Positions 1 to 9,665 are shown, counted from the first letter of the stretch. The stretch: DNA of 64,000 nucleotides from Dyadobacter arcticus (GCF_011762185.1 NZ_JAASQJ010000003.1:558001-622000); one strand, 5' to 3'. Program-made: numbers and translations. The notes: generated by a model not told the origin, from the letters alone.

Positions 1-1209
1 GGCCTTTTTGTCGACAGCACTAGTAAAGGTTATTTCAAAACCATCTGGCATAGACCTTATTGTTTTCATTTCAAAAGGCATTTTACCAGTCCACACCAAA
101 CGCTGAATTCCAAACTCTTCTTTACCAGTCGCCGACCAGCCGCGACTTGTCTGTCCCACAAAGAGCGAACCGTCCAATCCCCATTCGAGCCGCAGGATAC
201 CGGACATAAAGCCTTCTCGGAAAGGAAAAACTGTTCCCTGCCAAACGCCGTTCACTTTTTCAAGATCTACCCGGGTAATAATGCTATGTCCCTGATCACC
301 CACAAACATTTGCCCAGCAAAAGGGCCGAAAGCACCGGCAGTAACGTCTTCTTTAAAATCGGAAGTAGAAATACCGACCAATGTATGGGGAAACCAAACG
401 GCGGGAGGCTTGATGCCAGGTACTCTTTTGGCCACGTCATAAATCGGTTCTCCTGTGTTGGGAACATCTTGCGGACTTAATTTAACTGGTGAACCTTCCT
501 CTTTACTCCACCTCAAACCAGCTGGGTTTCCGGCAAAATCACCTTTTTCCAAATGCGTCATACGCCCTGAACCCACCCAGTCGCCCTGGTTTTCAGTATA
601 AAAAATATCGCCTTTATAAGAACCGAAACCAGAAGGGGAGCGAAGCCCGGTTGCATAAGGGGTAAGTTTGCCATCTTCGCCCAGTTTTAACATCCAGCCC
701 CGCCATTTCGATTGGCTCGCACCACGTCCAATCCAGTCTAGATTGAGGGTTACCAGTAACTCACCGTTGGGCATGGCAACCGGTCCATATGAATATTGGT
801 GATAGTTTCCGGAAAGCGGCCATTTAGCAAAGGAATCGTACACATCGGCCATACCATCATTATCAGTATCCACCAGCCGGGTTACCTCGCCGCGCTGCGA
901 GATCAGGAAATCTTTACCTCTGTTCAACAGGCCCAAAGGCTCGTGCAAGCCGGATGCAAACCGGTGAAATGAAGGTTTTCCGTCACCTTTCAAATAAGGG
1001 TTACCGATCATCCATACTTCGCCGCGGCGTGTAGACGTCGCCAGCCTGCCATCAGGCAGAACAGACATACCGCCCACTTCCATTTTTATATTTTCCGGGA
1101 TCGGGATCGTAACGATCCGGTAAAAGTCATCTTCTTTGTTTGGTTTAGACTGAGCAAATGCGCTGACGCAACCCAGGGAAACAAGAGAAATTAAAAGGAT
1201 ATTTTTCAT
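1..1209 (-). CDS. Secreted beta-propeller protein, sorbosone-dehydrogenase-like (partial)
   Basis: The gene begins with ATG at 1209 and runs off the left edge of the window, so its C-terminus is missing; 403 codons are open. The N-terminus is a signal peptide (MKNILLISLVSLGCVSAFAQ). The LGC triplet inside it could also act as a lipobox. The body has propeller-type signatures: GGMSVLPDGRLATSTRRGEV, YSYGPVAMPNGELLVTLN, TGLRSPSGFG and FVGDQGHSIITRVD. These resemble soluble glucose/sorbosone dehydrogenase or NHL-type propellers of Bacteroidota and Planctomycetes, where they sit in periplasmic sugar-oxidation or degradation loci. It lies 40 bp downstream of the PA14 protein gene and is probably co-transcribed with it. 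The substrate and the need for PQQ are unknown. Confidence 0.75.
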   Translation of the reverse strand, partial: MKNILLISLVSLGCVSAFAQSKPNKEDDFYRIVTIPIPENIKMEVGGMSVLPDGRLATSTRRGEVWMIGNPYLKGDGKPSFHRFASGLHEPLGLLNRGKDFLISQRGEVTRLVDTDNDGMADVYDSFAKWPLSGNYHQYSYGPVAMPNGELLVTLNLDWIGRGASQSKWRGWMLKLGEDGKLTPYATGLRSPSGFGSYKGDIFYTENQGDWVGSGRMTHLEKGDFAGNPAGLRWSKEEGSPVKLSPQDVPNTGEPIYDVAKRVPGIKPPAVWFPHTLVGISTSDFKEDVTAGAFGPFAGQMFVGDQGHSIITRVDLEKVNGVWQGTVFPFREGFMSGILRLEWGLDGSLFVGQTSRGWSATGKEEFGIQRLVWTGKMPFEMKTIRSMPDGFEITFTSAVDKKA

Positions 1210-1249
1210 TGAATTGAATCGGAATAACTAAACAATAATTTGAGGCAGA

Positions 1250-2977
1250 TTACCAGAACATGGAATAGCTTGTGGTTCCCGAAATGGGCAGGACGAGCTC
1301 GCTGGTTTCTCCCGACGGTCTGATCAGTGGTTTTGCCTTTTTATCAACCATCACATAAAACCGGTCGTCCACCTGATAAAGCCCTTTTTCTATCTCCACA
1401 ATTCGTTTTCCGCTGGCCAGCAATGAATACAATGGCGAAGTTGCAGCTCCGTCAACTTTAACTGTCCTGGTGAATGTGTTGCCAGCGGAAACCATTTCGT
1501 CGGTAATGGTAGTGCCGCCCACAGCATATCTGAACACAGGATAACCCTGCGCCTGGATCTTATAACCTAAGAAATTAATGTTGGATGAGTCCGGCCAGGC
1601 TGTCTTGTCATTTTCCAAAGCTGCAAAGCTGCTTCTTCCCGAAATATGGACATTAAGGCCGGCTGGTGCTAATATCTGCGGCTCTCCGCGTTCATACCAC
1701 ATTTCGGTAACATCGGCAAATTGCCCTCGCCATGCTTGCAACAATGCGCCACGGTTAAGATCGACCGTGTAGTTCCAGCCATCCGGGCTTCCCACTGAAA
1801 TGCAATGGGTACGCTTGTATTTTTCGCCTGGGATCAAAACAAATGAACGTACCATTTCGGGCCGCATGTCTGGCGTTACGCTAATGTAAGGCTTCGGTTC
1901 TGGCTCCGGTAGTGACGACAGAACATGCAGGTCGTATGGACGAACACCGGATTTTTCTACACGCAAACCCAATGCAGGTTGTCTCCACGGAAACCTGGAA
2001 TAATAAAGTTTAAATGGATGCTTTCCCTGGGTAAGGTTTACGGAGCCGGTATGGCTTTCCTGTGATGTGCTTTCGCCGTTGGTCAATACATTTTTTCCGT
2101 CGACATCCAGGGTCAGGACTGGGCCGGAGTAGATAGTGGTAAAGAGGTAATCACCAGCTTCGCTCACGTTTATATCGCCTTCATAAACCAAATGAAATTC
2201 CCGCATGCCGTTGGTAACTTCCTGGGTCAGGATGCCTGATTGTCCTTCATGGTCGAGTTTGCTGTATTCTTTGCTATCCCACTTATCAGAATAAACCTTG
2301 TACGTCAGATTGTTTAATGTCAATGGCTTGCTGTTGGCCAGCAATTGGTATCCGATATTACGGAATGCAATGGTTCCTTTGGTGACTTCCAGTGAAAGTG
2401 ATTGTCCTTCGTTTGCTGGTTTTGAATTGGGCAGGTAGATCGTTTCCAATATCGTTACGCCATTCAACGCAAGTGAATTCAAACGCGCGGAGTTCGGAAT
2501 GTGCGGAACAGATGCATCGTACGCCAGTTCAAGCGTTTGCCAGAGGCCAGGCGATTTGGAAGCATTTTGGGTTGGAAACTGTCCAATATAGCCAGAGGTT
2601 AATGCATTGGCCATTTTTTGTTTGCTGCTGTCGGAGAGGCGTACTTTCTGGCCTCCAGGTAAAACAACGCTTCCTTCGGCACCTGGTGAAACCATAAATT
2701 CCAGAAATAGCCTGAGATCGCTCGCTTTTAGCTTGGTTGTGATTGCGCTGCCTGCATTACCAATCAAAACGCCTTCACCTGCTAACATTTTGGTTTTTGT
2801 AAGTCCGGTTGGGTGAATTACAACATTGCCCTGAACGGACCAGTTGGAACTGCTGCTTTGAAACGAACTCAAATCTTTAAGCGATAGAGGGGAATAATTG
2901 CCCTTCACCGTTTGCCCCAAAACAAAAATAGGGCTGCTGAGAAAAAGGAGGCAGACTTTTACAATGTGTCGACGCAT
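1250..2977 (-). CDS. Secreted DUF1080-like/PA14 domain protein
   Basis: 575 residues. A signal peptide occupies about residues 1-22 (cleavage near VLGQ). Residues about 25-215 look like a concanavalin-type fold of the 3-keto-disaccharide hydrolase (DUF1080) class: a WSVQGNVV start, a LRLFLEFMVSPGAEGSVVLP strand pair and LWQTLELAYD. Residues about 220-345 form a PA14 module (GDINVSEAGDYLFTTIYSG, LDVDGKNVL, GKHPFKLYYSR). The last 220 residues match no family I recognise. PA14 modules usually bind carbohydrate. With the propeller gene 40 bp downstream this suggests a periplasmic or surface sugar-processing operon, but substrate and catalytic activity are inference. The TCGAC-rich ATG at 2977 is the only sensible start because it opens the signal peptide. 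Confidence 0.7.
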   Translation of the reverse strand: MRRHIVKVCLLFLSSPIFVLGQTVKGNYSPLSLKDLSSFQSSSSNWSVQGNVVIHPTGLTKTKMLAGEGVLIGNAGSAITTKLKASDLRLFLEFMVSPGAEGSVVLPGGQKVRLSDSSKQKMANALTSGYIGQFPTQNASKSPGLWQTLELAYDASVPHIPNSARLNSLALNGVTILETIYLPNSKPANEGQSLSLEVTKGTIAFRNIGYQLLANSKPLTLNNLTYKVYSDKWDSKEYSKLDHEGQSGILTQEVTNGMREFHLVYEGDINVSEAGDYLFTTIYSGPVLTLDVDGKNVLTNGESTSQESHTGSVNLTQGKHPFKLYYSRFPWRQPALGLRVEKSGVRPYDLHVLSSLPEPEPKPYISVTPDMRPEMVRSFVLIPGEKYKRTHCISVGSPDGWNYTVDLNRGALLQAWRGQFADVTEMWYERGEPQILAPAGLNVHISGRSSFAALENDKTAWPDSSNINFLGYKIQAQGYPVFRYAVGGTTITDEMVSAGNTFTRTVKVDGAATSPLYSLLASGKRIVEIEKGLYQVDDRFYVMVDKKAKPLIRPSGETSELVLPISGTTSYSMFW

Positions 2978-3084
2978 TGGAATATATTAAGTGTATTGTT
3001 TACAATTAAAAAGCGAAGTTCGCATTTTTTTCTACTAATATATCCTGAAATTTTATAATTAATTTTCAAAGTATTGGGGCATAA

Positions 3085-3130
3085 AAAACGCCTGAAAGGC
3101 TGATCATTGGAGCAGCTTTTCAGGCGTTTT
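3085..3130 (-). terminator. Rho-independent terminator of the Cys-rich lipoprotein gene
   Basis: An 18-bp hairpin with one mismatch (3085-3102 with 3113-3130, 10-nt loop). Read on the minus strand it runs into a T-tract. It begins about 20 bp downstream of the lipoprotein stop codon and separates that gene from the PA14 gene. Confidence 0.8.
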
Positions 3131-3150
3131 GAAGTTTGATTGAAATTGTG

Positions 3151-3792
3151 TCAGGTGCCTTTTGGAATTTTGGTGCAGTTACAAGTGTTTCCGCAGGTTG
3201 CATAATAACCTGACAAACATGTAATTGAGCAACAGGCATTGGAGCAGGAACTAGTGCCTGTGCCGCCCGAATTCGCACAGTTCTCCGGTTTCAAAGCAGG
3301 CTTACCTCTTAGTGCTGCGTGGTTTCCGTAAACCGAAATACCGATTGCGCGAATAGCTGAAGTGGAAATATAATTAGCGGGCAATTTCGATTGCATATCG
3401 TTTAAGGACTCATTCGGTACCACAAACTCATGTTTTATACTTTTAATAGGATCATTAATGATAAGCGCGTGCTTCAAAAACAGAATTTCATATTGCCCCG
3501 AAACGAGATTAAAATCTTCCCAATCCTGTTCCTCGAAGAAGATATTGACGATATAAGGCTTTATGTCGCCATCTGACCATGTTAACTTCAACTTCTTTTG
3601 ACTATTTTCTATTCCTTTTTCGACATTGACCTGGCGAACTTTGGCGTAAAATCCTCCTGTTTGATCAGCCAGATTGTTCGCGTCGAGAAGGAAAGAAGGC
3701 GTATTGGGGTCCTTTGTACTCTTTTCACAGGAAACGATTACCGCTACCAGGAAGAGACTTACTACTAATGCTACTAGTGTGAACTTTTTCAT
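3151..3792 (-). CDS. Lipoprotein with cysteine-rich C-terminus, function unknown
   Basis: 213 residues. The N-terminus is a lipoprotein signal with a lipobox ending IVSC (Cys22), followed by a polar EKSTKDPN linker. The middle 120 residues are an ordinary mixed-composition domain that I do not recognise. The last 45 residues are rich in Ser, Gly, Thr and Asn and hold eight cysteines, in the order C, C, CC, C, C, C, C (SSCSNACCSITC and CGNTCNCTK). In an exported protein this suggests disulfides or metal binding. The gene lies 52 bp downstream of a small LuxR-type HTH gene on the same strand and ends in its own terminator, so the two may form an operon. It could be a surface lipoprotein or a secreted Cys-rich factor; no function is claimed. 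Confidence 0.75.
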   Translation of the reverse strand: MKKFTLVALVVSLFLVAVIVSCEKSTKDPNTPSFLLDANNLADQTGGFYAKVRQVNVEKGIENSQKKLKLTWSDGDIKPYIVNIFFEEQDWEDFNLVSGQYEILFLKHALIINDPIKSIKHEFVVPNESLNDMQSKLPANYISTSAIRAIGISVYGNHAALRGKPALKPENCANSGGTGTSSCSNACCSITCLSGYYATCGNTCNCTKIPKGT

Positions 3793-3844
3793 ACGGGTAT
3801 CAAAGTTTATTGTTAATAATGAACAAATCTACTTGATGTCATAA

Positions 3845-4072
3845 TCAATGTAAATCCCCCGATTGGGGGGATATTTTCGCTTTCTCAGCGTAATCAATTG
3901 CAAATTCCAAAAGAGACAATTCGCTTTTCGCGACACGCCTGACCTTTCGAATTATGTTTTTCTTGTGGGATTTGAGGGTTTCCCTGGTAATAAAAAGCGC
4001 TTGCGCAATGGCGGCTGACTTGTGGCCTTTGGCCGTCAGCAATATAATCTGAGTTTCCCGTTCTGTGAACAT
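3845..4072 (-). CDS. Free-standing LuxR/GerE-type HTH protein
   Basis: 75 residues that are almost entirely a LuxR-type helix-turn-helix. FTERETQIILLTAKGHKS covers helices 1-2, IAQALFITRETLKSHKKNI covers the recognition region, and VRRVAKSELSLLEFAID covers helix 4. There is no receiver or sensor domain. The start at 4072 is supported by AGGAG five bases upstream of the ATG, a strong Shine-Dalgarno that is rare in this window. Single-HTH proteins of this kind (compare GerE) bind DNA as dimers. Its likely target is its own region or the lipoprotein gene 52 bp downstream, but that is inference. A 70-residue reading frame starting at 4106 in another frame is a shadow. Confidence 0.75.
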   Translation of the reverse strand: MFTERETQIILLTAKGHKSAAIAQALFITRETLKSHKKNIIRKVRRVAKSELSLLEFAIDYAEKAKISPQSGDLH

Positions 4073-4693
4073 TGGTCTCCTGTAAGTTTATCCTTTTTCG
4101 AGACATTTACATTGAGACGTACGGATGATCAAAAAGTCACATTAATTTTTCGAAAAATCCTTCGCGCGTGTAGGTAAATGTTTAGCACCATTAAAAACGG
4201 CAGTACTTCTTATCGGCTGCATTCCCATAGTAACAACCGGTAAACATGATACGTCAAATCTGTTTACCAGGCTTTTCTTATTTCAGAAAATCTCTGGGGG
4301 TGTCTGAAATCTGTCGACTATGCCAATTCCAATATTAAATGGTAATCTGGAAAGTTTTATTCTGAAATGTAACCATAAAACACTTATAGTTAGGTCGATA
4401 GCCAGCGACTTGGTCGTATTTTTTGCTCTTCAATTTATTGACACTAGGCCGGGCGTTGAAAGTGGGCTTGGGGATAATCAATGGGGAAAGGGTAGGACGC
4501 ATGAGTCCGTAATATCTTTAACGAAATCTAAAATCGGTCCGTGTCGTCTTTCGTGCGCAGCCAGATTTGTTCATAGATTGTTAATAAATACTTAACACAG
4601 TTAATCTGATTAAACCGGATTTTTGTATTCTGATTGGACAGGTTATTTATAGAAGTCTTTCCCTAATTTTTTAACTAATAAACGTTCTCGCTC
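4073..4693. other. Long intergenic region before susC, divergent promoters expected
   Basis: About 620 bp lie between the divergent HTH gene (minus) and susC (plus). A 91-codon plus-strand frame at 4320-4595 has no recognisable domain, no clear ribosome site and ordinary non-coding composition, so I do not call it. The last 100 bp before susC are AT-rich, as expected for a promoter and 5' leader, but no -33/-7 pair matches well. Confidence 0.5.
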
Positions 4694-7600
4694 ATGATTA
4701 GACCTTTTTACTCACACTCTCGGCTGGATACGTTCAGGCGAAGTAGCCAGGCTTGTTTCCTCCTGGGTTTGATGCTTCTATCACAATTTGCCTGGGCCCA
4801 GACAGTTATTACGGGCCAGGTGACAGGACAAGAAGACAGTGCACCGATTCCGGGCGTTAGTGTTATCGCCAAAGGTACTACCAACGGTACCATTACGGAC
4901 ACCGATGGGAAGTACAGGATTGATATAACCGACAACACATCCGAACTGATCTTTTCATTTTTAGGATTTTCAACCCAGCAGGTAAAAGTGAACGGACGTA
5001 GCACGATTGACGTGTCCCTGACAACGGATCTTCGCCAGCTTAATGAAGTGGTTGTTACCGCCTTAGGTATCAAAAAAGACATTCGCAGAATCGGGGTTGC
5101 TATCCAGACTGTGGATGGGAACTCAACTGTAAAAGCCAGGGAGCCGAATGCAATCAATGCATTGGCTGGTAAAGTGGCTGGTTTGACTGTCGGTATCCAA
5201 CAGGAAATGTTGAGGAGGCCGAATATCATGCTTCGCGGTAACACAGACGTTCTTTTTGTAGTTGACGGGGTTCCTGTTAACTCTGATACATGGAATGTTA
5301 GCCCGGATGACATTGATACTTATTCAGTTCTGAAGGGTGCGTCAGCATCAGCACTTTACGGTTTTCGTGGTAAAAACGGAGCAATATTGATCACTACCAA
5401 ACGCGGATCGAAAGATAAGCGCGGGTTCTCGGTTGATTTTAACTCTTCAACCATGATTGACAATGGGTTTTATGCTATTCCGAAAGTTCAGGATTTGTAT
5501 GGACCGGGTGACCACGGTCGCTATGCTTTTGTAGACGGAAAAGGCGGTGGCCTGAACGACGGTGATTATGATGGTGGCTGGGGACCGAAGTTCGAAGGAC
5601 AATTGATCCCTCAATACGACAGCCCGGTTGATCCGGCAACTGGCGTACGGTCTGGAACTCCATGGGTTGCACGCGGTAAAGACAATTTAAGCCGCTTTTT
5701 GCAGCCTGGATTGTTGTCGACAAACAACATAGCAATTGCTGCTACCGGTGAGAAATATAATGTCCGCTTTTCAACGTCACATACCCACCAAAATGGTATT
5801 GTGCCAAACACTAAGCTTAACATTACGAACTTCAATGTTGTAGCGGATTACAATTTCTCTAAAAAACTGAAATTCACTTCTTCGCTTCAATACAATCGTC
5901 AGTATACGCCAAACATTCCTGATGTTAATTATGGTCCAAACTCGATCATTTACAATATCGTGTTATGGGCAGGTGCAGACTGGGATATTGATGATATGAA
6001 GAATTACTGGCAGCCAGGTAAGGAAGGTGTTCAGCAGATTTACTCCGAATATCAGCGTTACAATAACCCTTACTTCATGAGCTATGAATGGCTCAGAGGG
6101 CACCAGAAAACGGACATCATCGGTCAGGCTGCTATGTCCTATCAGTTTACCGATTTCCTGGAAGCTACATTACGTACTCAGGTGACAACATGGAACCTGT
6201 TCCGCAGCGAGAAAATGCCTTACTCAGCGGGTTCATATGGCCGCGACGAGCGCAGGGGAGATTATCGTGAAGACCGCAGGAACTTGTTTGAAAACAATAC
6301 GGACATTCTTATTAAGTTCGATAAGGACATTCTTCCTGGTTTAAATGCCAAGATTTGGGGTGGTGGTAACATTCGTAGCTTTGAGTACAACTCGTCTTTC
6401 GGATCGACTAACTATCTGAACGTTCCAGGCCTTTACAACTTCAATAACTCAGCAAACCCGGTTCAAAATTCCAATTTTGTATCGGCCATGCGCGTTGCTT
6501 CTGCTTATTACTCTGCGGATTTCACGTTTAAAGATTTCTTCACACTTTCCACAACTGGAAGGATGGATAAGCTTTCGACGTTGCCTTCTGGTAGCAATAC
6601 TTTCTTTTATCCTTCTGTTGCCGCTTCGACGGTACTTTCAGATTACATGAACTTACCGGAGGTAATCTCATTTTTGAAACTAAGAGGTTCCTATGCTAAT
6701 GTGAAAGATGGTTTGACGCAATCGACGATCGGTGCTACGCCTTCAACCAGTTATCCGGTTGGTTACGGAGAACAATACAGTTCTCCTTATGATGGGCCTA
6801 CCTATCAGAATGCAGCCGTTTATTCAACACCTTTTGCTTACAATAATACACCTGCGGCTTATTTTACAAACACGCTTAATAATCCTGATATCAAGCCAAG
6901 TACGACTTCACAAACTGAGGTTGGCCTTGATTTGCGTATCATGCAAAATCGCCTTGGGTTAGATGTTACCTATTTTGTGTCCAACGAAGGCCCGCGTATT
7001 TTCTCGCTGCCTATCTCGACAACCACAGGTTACAGTTCGGCGCTTGTAAATGGTATCAAAACCCAAAAAACAGGATGGGAGGTTTCTTTGACCGGATCGC
7101 CTGTAAGAACAGAAAAGGGTTTCAACTGGGACATCGTTGCCAACTACTCAACTTTCAAAGAGAAGCTGACAGATATTTATCCTGGCCAGGATAAACTGAA
7201 TACTTTTTTCAGAGTGGGTGACCGGATAGATAAGTTCTATGGAAGTGCGTTTGCAAGGACTGCTGAAGGACAAATTATCAATGACGCTTCTGGTAGGCCG
7301 ATTTACACCAATACGGCCCGCTTTTTGGGTCATGTGAATCCTAAGTTCGTTTTCGGGATCAACAACAAATTCTCTTACAAAAACATCAACCTGAGTTTTC
7401 AATTTGATGGCCGTATTGGCGGGGTAATCTCTAATTATGTTCAGAGACAAACATTCCGTGGTGGACGTCACATTGGTTTGATCGAGGGAGAAATGGGTGT
7501 TGCTCGTGAAAACGATTACCGCGAATTCATCAGTGGCAAAACAGGCGACCAGATGGTTAAAACCTACCTTGGAGAAGGAGTTCAGGTTGTGGACGGTACA

Positions 7601-7963
7601 CCACTTAATTTTGATGCTGATGGAAACATCACTAACCTGTCGTCTCTGAAATTTAAGAATAATGAGACAAAGCAATTTGTTCAGGATTGGGTAAGCCGCT
7701 ACTACAATTCGGATGACGGTAACTTAATGAGCCGCTCGTTCGGAATGCTTCGTGAAGTGGTTATTGGATATTCTTTCCCGGCAAGTTGGTTGGAAAGAAG
7801 CAAATTTATCCGCACTGCATCTGTATCGTTCGTAGGTCGTAACCTGCTTTATTTTGCCGAAAAGAAAGACATTGACCTTAATCAGTATGTTTCTGGCGGC
7901 GGATCAGGTTTGCAGACACCTTCTGTTCGCAGATATGGGGTTAACGTAAATCTTAGCTTTTAA
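4694..7963 (+). CDS. SusC/RagA family TonB-linked outer-membrane protein
   Basis: 1089 residues, a normal length for SusC. A signal peptide ends near residue 35 (FAWAQ). A carboxypeptidase-regulatory-like domain follows (VITGQVTGQEDSAPIPGVSV to about residue 110). Then comes a TonB-box-like LNEVVVTALG and a plug domain with the family motif VLFVVDGVPVN and SASALYGFRGKNGAILITTK (about residues 175-240). The rest is beta-barrel ending in aromatic NVNLSF. SusC barrels import large ligands with their SusD lipoprotein lid, which follows about 50 bp downstream. No glycoside hydrolase, sigma/anti-sigma pair or hybrid sensor adjoins, so the ligand (glycan, peptide or siderophore) cannot be told from context. 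Confidence 0.95.
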   Translation: MIRPFYSHSRLDTFRRSSQACFLLGLMLLSQFAWAQTVITGQVTGQEDSAPIPGVSVIAKGTTNGTITDTDGKYRIDITDNTSELIFSFLGFSTQQVKVNGRSTIDVSLTTDLRQLNEVVVTALGIKKDIRRIGVAIQTVDGNSTVKAREPNAINALAGKVAGLTVGIQQEMLRRPNIMLRGNTDVLFVVDGVPVNSDTWNVSPDDIDTYSVLKGASASALYGFRGKNGAILITTKRGSKDKRGFSVDFNSSTMIDNGFYAIPKVQDLYGPGDHGRYAFVDGKGGGLNDGDYDGGWGPKFEGQLIPQYDSPVDPATGVRSGTPWVARGKDNLSRFLQPGLLSTNNIAIAATGEKYNVRFSTSHTHQNGIVPNTKLNITNFNVVADYNFSKKLKFTSSLQYNRQYTPNIPDVNYGPNSIIYNIVLWAGADWDIDDMKNYWQPGKEGVQQIYSEYQRYNNPYFMSYEWLRGHQKTDIIGQAAMSYQFTDFLEATLRTQVTTWNLFRSEKMPYSAGSYGRDERRGDYREDRRNLFENNTDILIKFDKDILPGLNAKIWGGGNIRSFEYNSSFGSTNYLNVPGLYNFNNSANPVQNSNFVSAMRVASAYYSADFTFKDFFTLSTTGRMDKLSTLPSGSNTFFYPSVAASTVLSDYMNLPEVISFLKLRGSYANVKDGLTQSTIGATPSTSYPVGYGEQYSSPYDGPTYQNAAVYSTPFAYNNTPAAYFTNTLNNPDIKPSTTSQTEVGLDLRIMQNRLGLDVTYFVSNEGPRIFSLPISTTTGYSSALVNGIKTQKTGWEVSLTGSPVRTEKGFNWDIVANYSTFKEKLTDIYPGQDKLNTFFRVGDRIDKFYGSAFARTAEGQIINDASGRPIYTNTARFLGHVNPKFVFGINNKFSYKNINLSFQFDGRIGGVISNYVQRQTFRGGRHIGLIEGEMGVARENDYREFISGKTGDQMVKTYLGEGVQVVDGTPLNFDADGNITNLSSLKFKNNETKQFVQDWVSRYYNSDDGNLMSRSFGMLREVVIGYSFPASWLERSKFIRTASVSFVGRNLLYFAEKKDIDLNQYVSGGGSGLQTPSVRRYGVNVNLSF

Positions 7964-8015
7964 CGAGAGGGGTTTGAAAAGTAGTTTAAAGTCTAAAATT
8001 TCAACATCGAAAGGA

Positions 8016-9611
8016 ATGAAAGTAAATAAAATAATACTCGGAATTTTCACAGCAGGGGTTTTAAGCCTGACAAGTTGTGAACAGAGCTTTGAGGAGCTCG
8101 AAAAGGATCCAAACCATGCCACTACTGCGCCAGCCTATCTTGTGCTGCAAGGGATTGAGTTTGATATGTACAATAATACTGGAACTCCTTTTAGCGAAGA
8201 AATGCGCTGGAACCAGTTTTACGCGATCAATTATAATTACTACGGTAACAATGAGTACAGCTGGTCAACTTTCGATAATCATTTTCCAACATTGAAGAAT
8301 GTGGTGAAGATGGAAGAGGAAGCTAAAAAATCTTTGGGAACGGATCTTAACGTTTATTCGGCTTTGGGTAAATTCTTCCGTGCCTTCTTTTACGATCAAA
8401 TGTCAGTGCGCGCCGGGGATCTTCCTTTGTCGGAAGCATTACTAGGTCTTGAAAACGTTGCACCGAAGTATGACACGCAGAAGGATGTATACATTCAAAT
8501 CCTGAAATGGCTGGATGAGTCCAATGCTGATATGACTGCATTGATCGCCAAAAGCGATACCAGGGTTCAAGGTGACTTCTACCTTGGCGAAGACCTCAGG
8601 AAATGGCAGAAAGTGGTCAACAGTCTTCGGATGAGGATCTTGATCCGTTTGAGCAAAAAAGATGCGGAAGCGGGGATGAATGTAAAAGCTCAATTTGCTG
8701 AAATTCTGGGTAACCCAACCAAGTATCCTATCATGGAGGGAATGGCGGACAATCTTGAATTTAAGTCTAACAACTTTAACAAATATCCTTCAAATCCCGA
8801 CAACTTCGGTTTCGACGCCACCCGTCAAAATATGGCACAAACCTATGTTGGACTGTTGACAGCCAGGAAAGACCCACGGGTGATGGTTACTGCGGAGCCT
8901 GCGGGAGCACAGCTCAAAGCTGGTAAGTTACCTTCTGATTTCTCGGCATTTGTGGCGGCAAGTTCAGGAGAAGATTTGTCAGATATGTCAAATAAGGCTG
9001 GAAAGGACAATGGCGCAGGCTTCGCGCCGGGAGAGTATTCGTTCCAAAGCAGGTCGCGTTATTACAGCACTTATACAGGTGAAAATGCATTTATTATCGG
9101 TTATCCTGAGCTGTGCTTCAATATTGCAGAGGGGATCAACAGAGGCTGGGCAGCGGGCAGCGCGGAAGACTGGTACAAAAAAGGAATCAAAGCTTCCCAG
9201 GAATTTTATGGTGTCAAAACAGGCGCTTTGACCATGACCTATTCGAAGACGGGCGGCCGCGCAGCAGCAGATTTTGCTACTTACACGATCAATTTCAACT
9301 TCGACGAGTACTATGCGCAGCCACTGGTTAAGTATGCCGGAAACACTGCTGCCGGGTTGGAGCAAATTGTTACCCAGAAATACCTGGCGTTCTTCATGAA
9401 TTCGGGTATGGAAGCTTATTTTAACTATCGCCGCACAGGTTTTCCTAAATTTATGACGGGTGTAGGAACTGGAAATTCAGGCCGTATCGCATTGCGTTGG
9501 CAATACCCGCTGTCTGAAAGGACAACAAACCAAGCCAACTATAACGCAGCGATCCAAAGCCAATTTGCAGGCAAAGACGATATCAATCAGGCACTTTGGT
9601 TGACGAAATAA
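8016..9611 (+). CDS. SusD/RagB family nutrient-binding lipoprotein
   Basis: 531 residues from the ATG at 8016, chosen because AAAGG precedes it and it opens a clean lipoprotein signal (MKVNKIILGIFTAGVLSLTS then Cys). The open frame extends upstream to a TTG at 7974, which would add a useless polar leader. Typical SusD-like features are FEELEKDPNHATT after the lipid anchor, the TPR-type helices around KWQKVVNSLRMRILIRLSKK, and the C-terminal EAYFNYRRTGFPKF and RWQYPLSERTTN segments. It belongs to the SusD/SusD-like (DUF3823/SusD-2) class. It would sit on the outer face of the outer membrane and close the partner SusC barrel. Its stop is followed directly by a strong terminator, so the unit is two genes. 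Confidence 0.93.
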   Translation: MKVNKIILGIFTAGVLSLTSCEQSFEELEKDPNHATTAPAYLVLQGIEFDMYNNTGTPFSEEMRWNQFYAINYNYYGNNEYSWSTFDNHFPTLKNVVKMEEEAKKSLGTDLNVYSALGKFFRAFFYDQMSVRAGDLPLSEALLGLENVAPKYDTQKDVYIQILKWLDESNADMTALIAKSDTRVQGDFYLGEDLRKWQKVVNSLRMRILIRLSKKDAEAGMNVKAQFAEILGNPTKYPIMEGMADNLEFKSNNFNKYPSNPDNFGFDATRQNMAQTYVGLLTARKDPRVMVTAEPAGAQLKAGKLPSDFSAFVAASSGEDLSDMSNKAGKDNGAGFAPGEYSFQSRSRYYSTYTGENAFIIGYPELCFNIAEGINRGWAAGSAEDWYKKGIKASQEFYGVKTGALTMTYSKTGGRAAADFATYTINFNFDEYYAQPLVKYAGNTAAGLEQIVTQKYLAFFMNSGMEAYFNYRRTGFPKFMTGVGTGNSGRIALRWQYPLSERTTNQANYNAAIQSQFAGKDDINQALWLTK

Positions 9612-9627
9612 TAGTTTCGCATTGAAA

Positions 9628-9665
9628 AAAGGGTCGGCAACGTTGAGTTGCCGACCCTTTGTTTT
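9628..9665 (+). terminator. Strong terminator of the susCD operon
   Basis: A perfect 14-bp stem (9628-9641 with 9647-9660), 5-nt loop, followed by GTTTTTG. It lies 17 bp after the susD stop codon. Confidence 0.9.

Noticed and set aside
3894..4106. 70-codon minus-strand frame overlapping the LuxR-type gene
   Set aside because: Alternative frame of a gene with clear HTH sequence and strong ribosome-binding site.
4320..4595. 91-codon plus-strand frame before susC
   Set aside because: No domain, no clear ribosome-binding site, ordinary spacer composition and no protein-like sequence.
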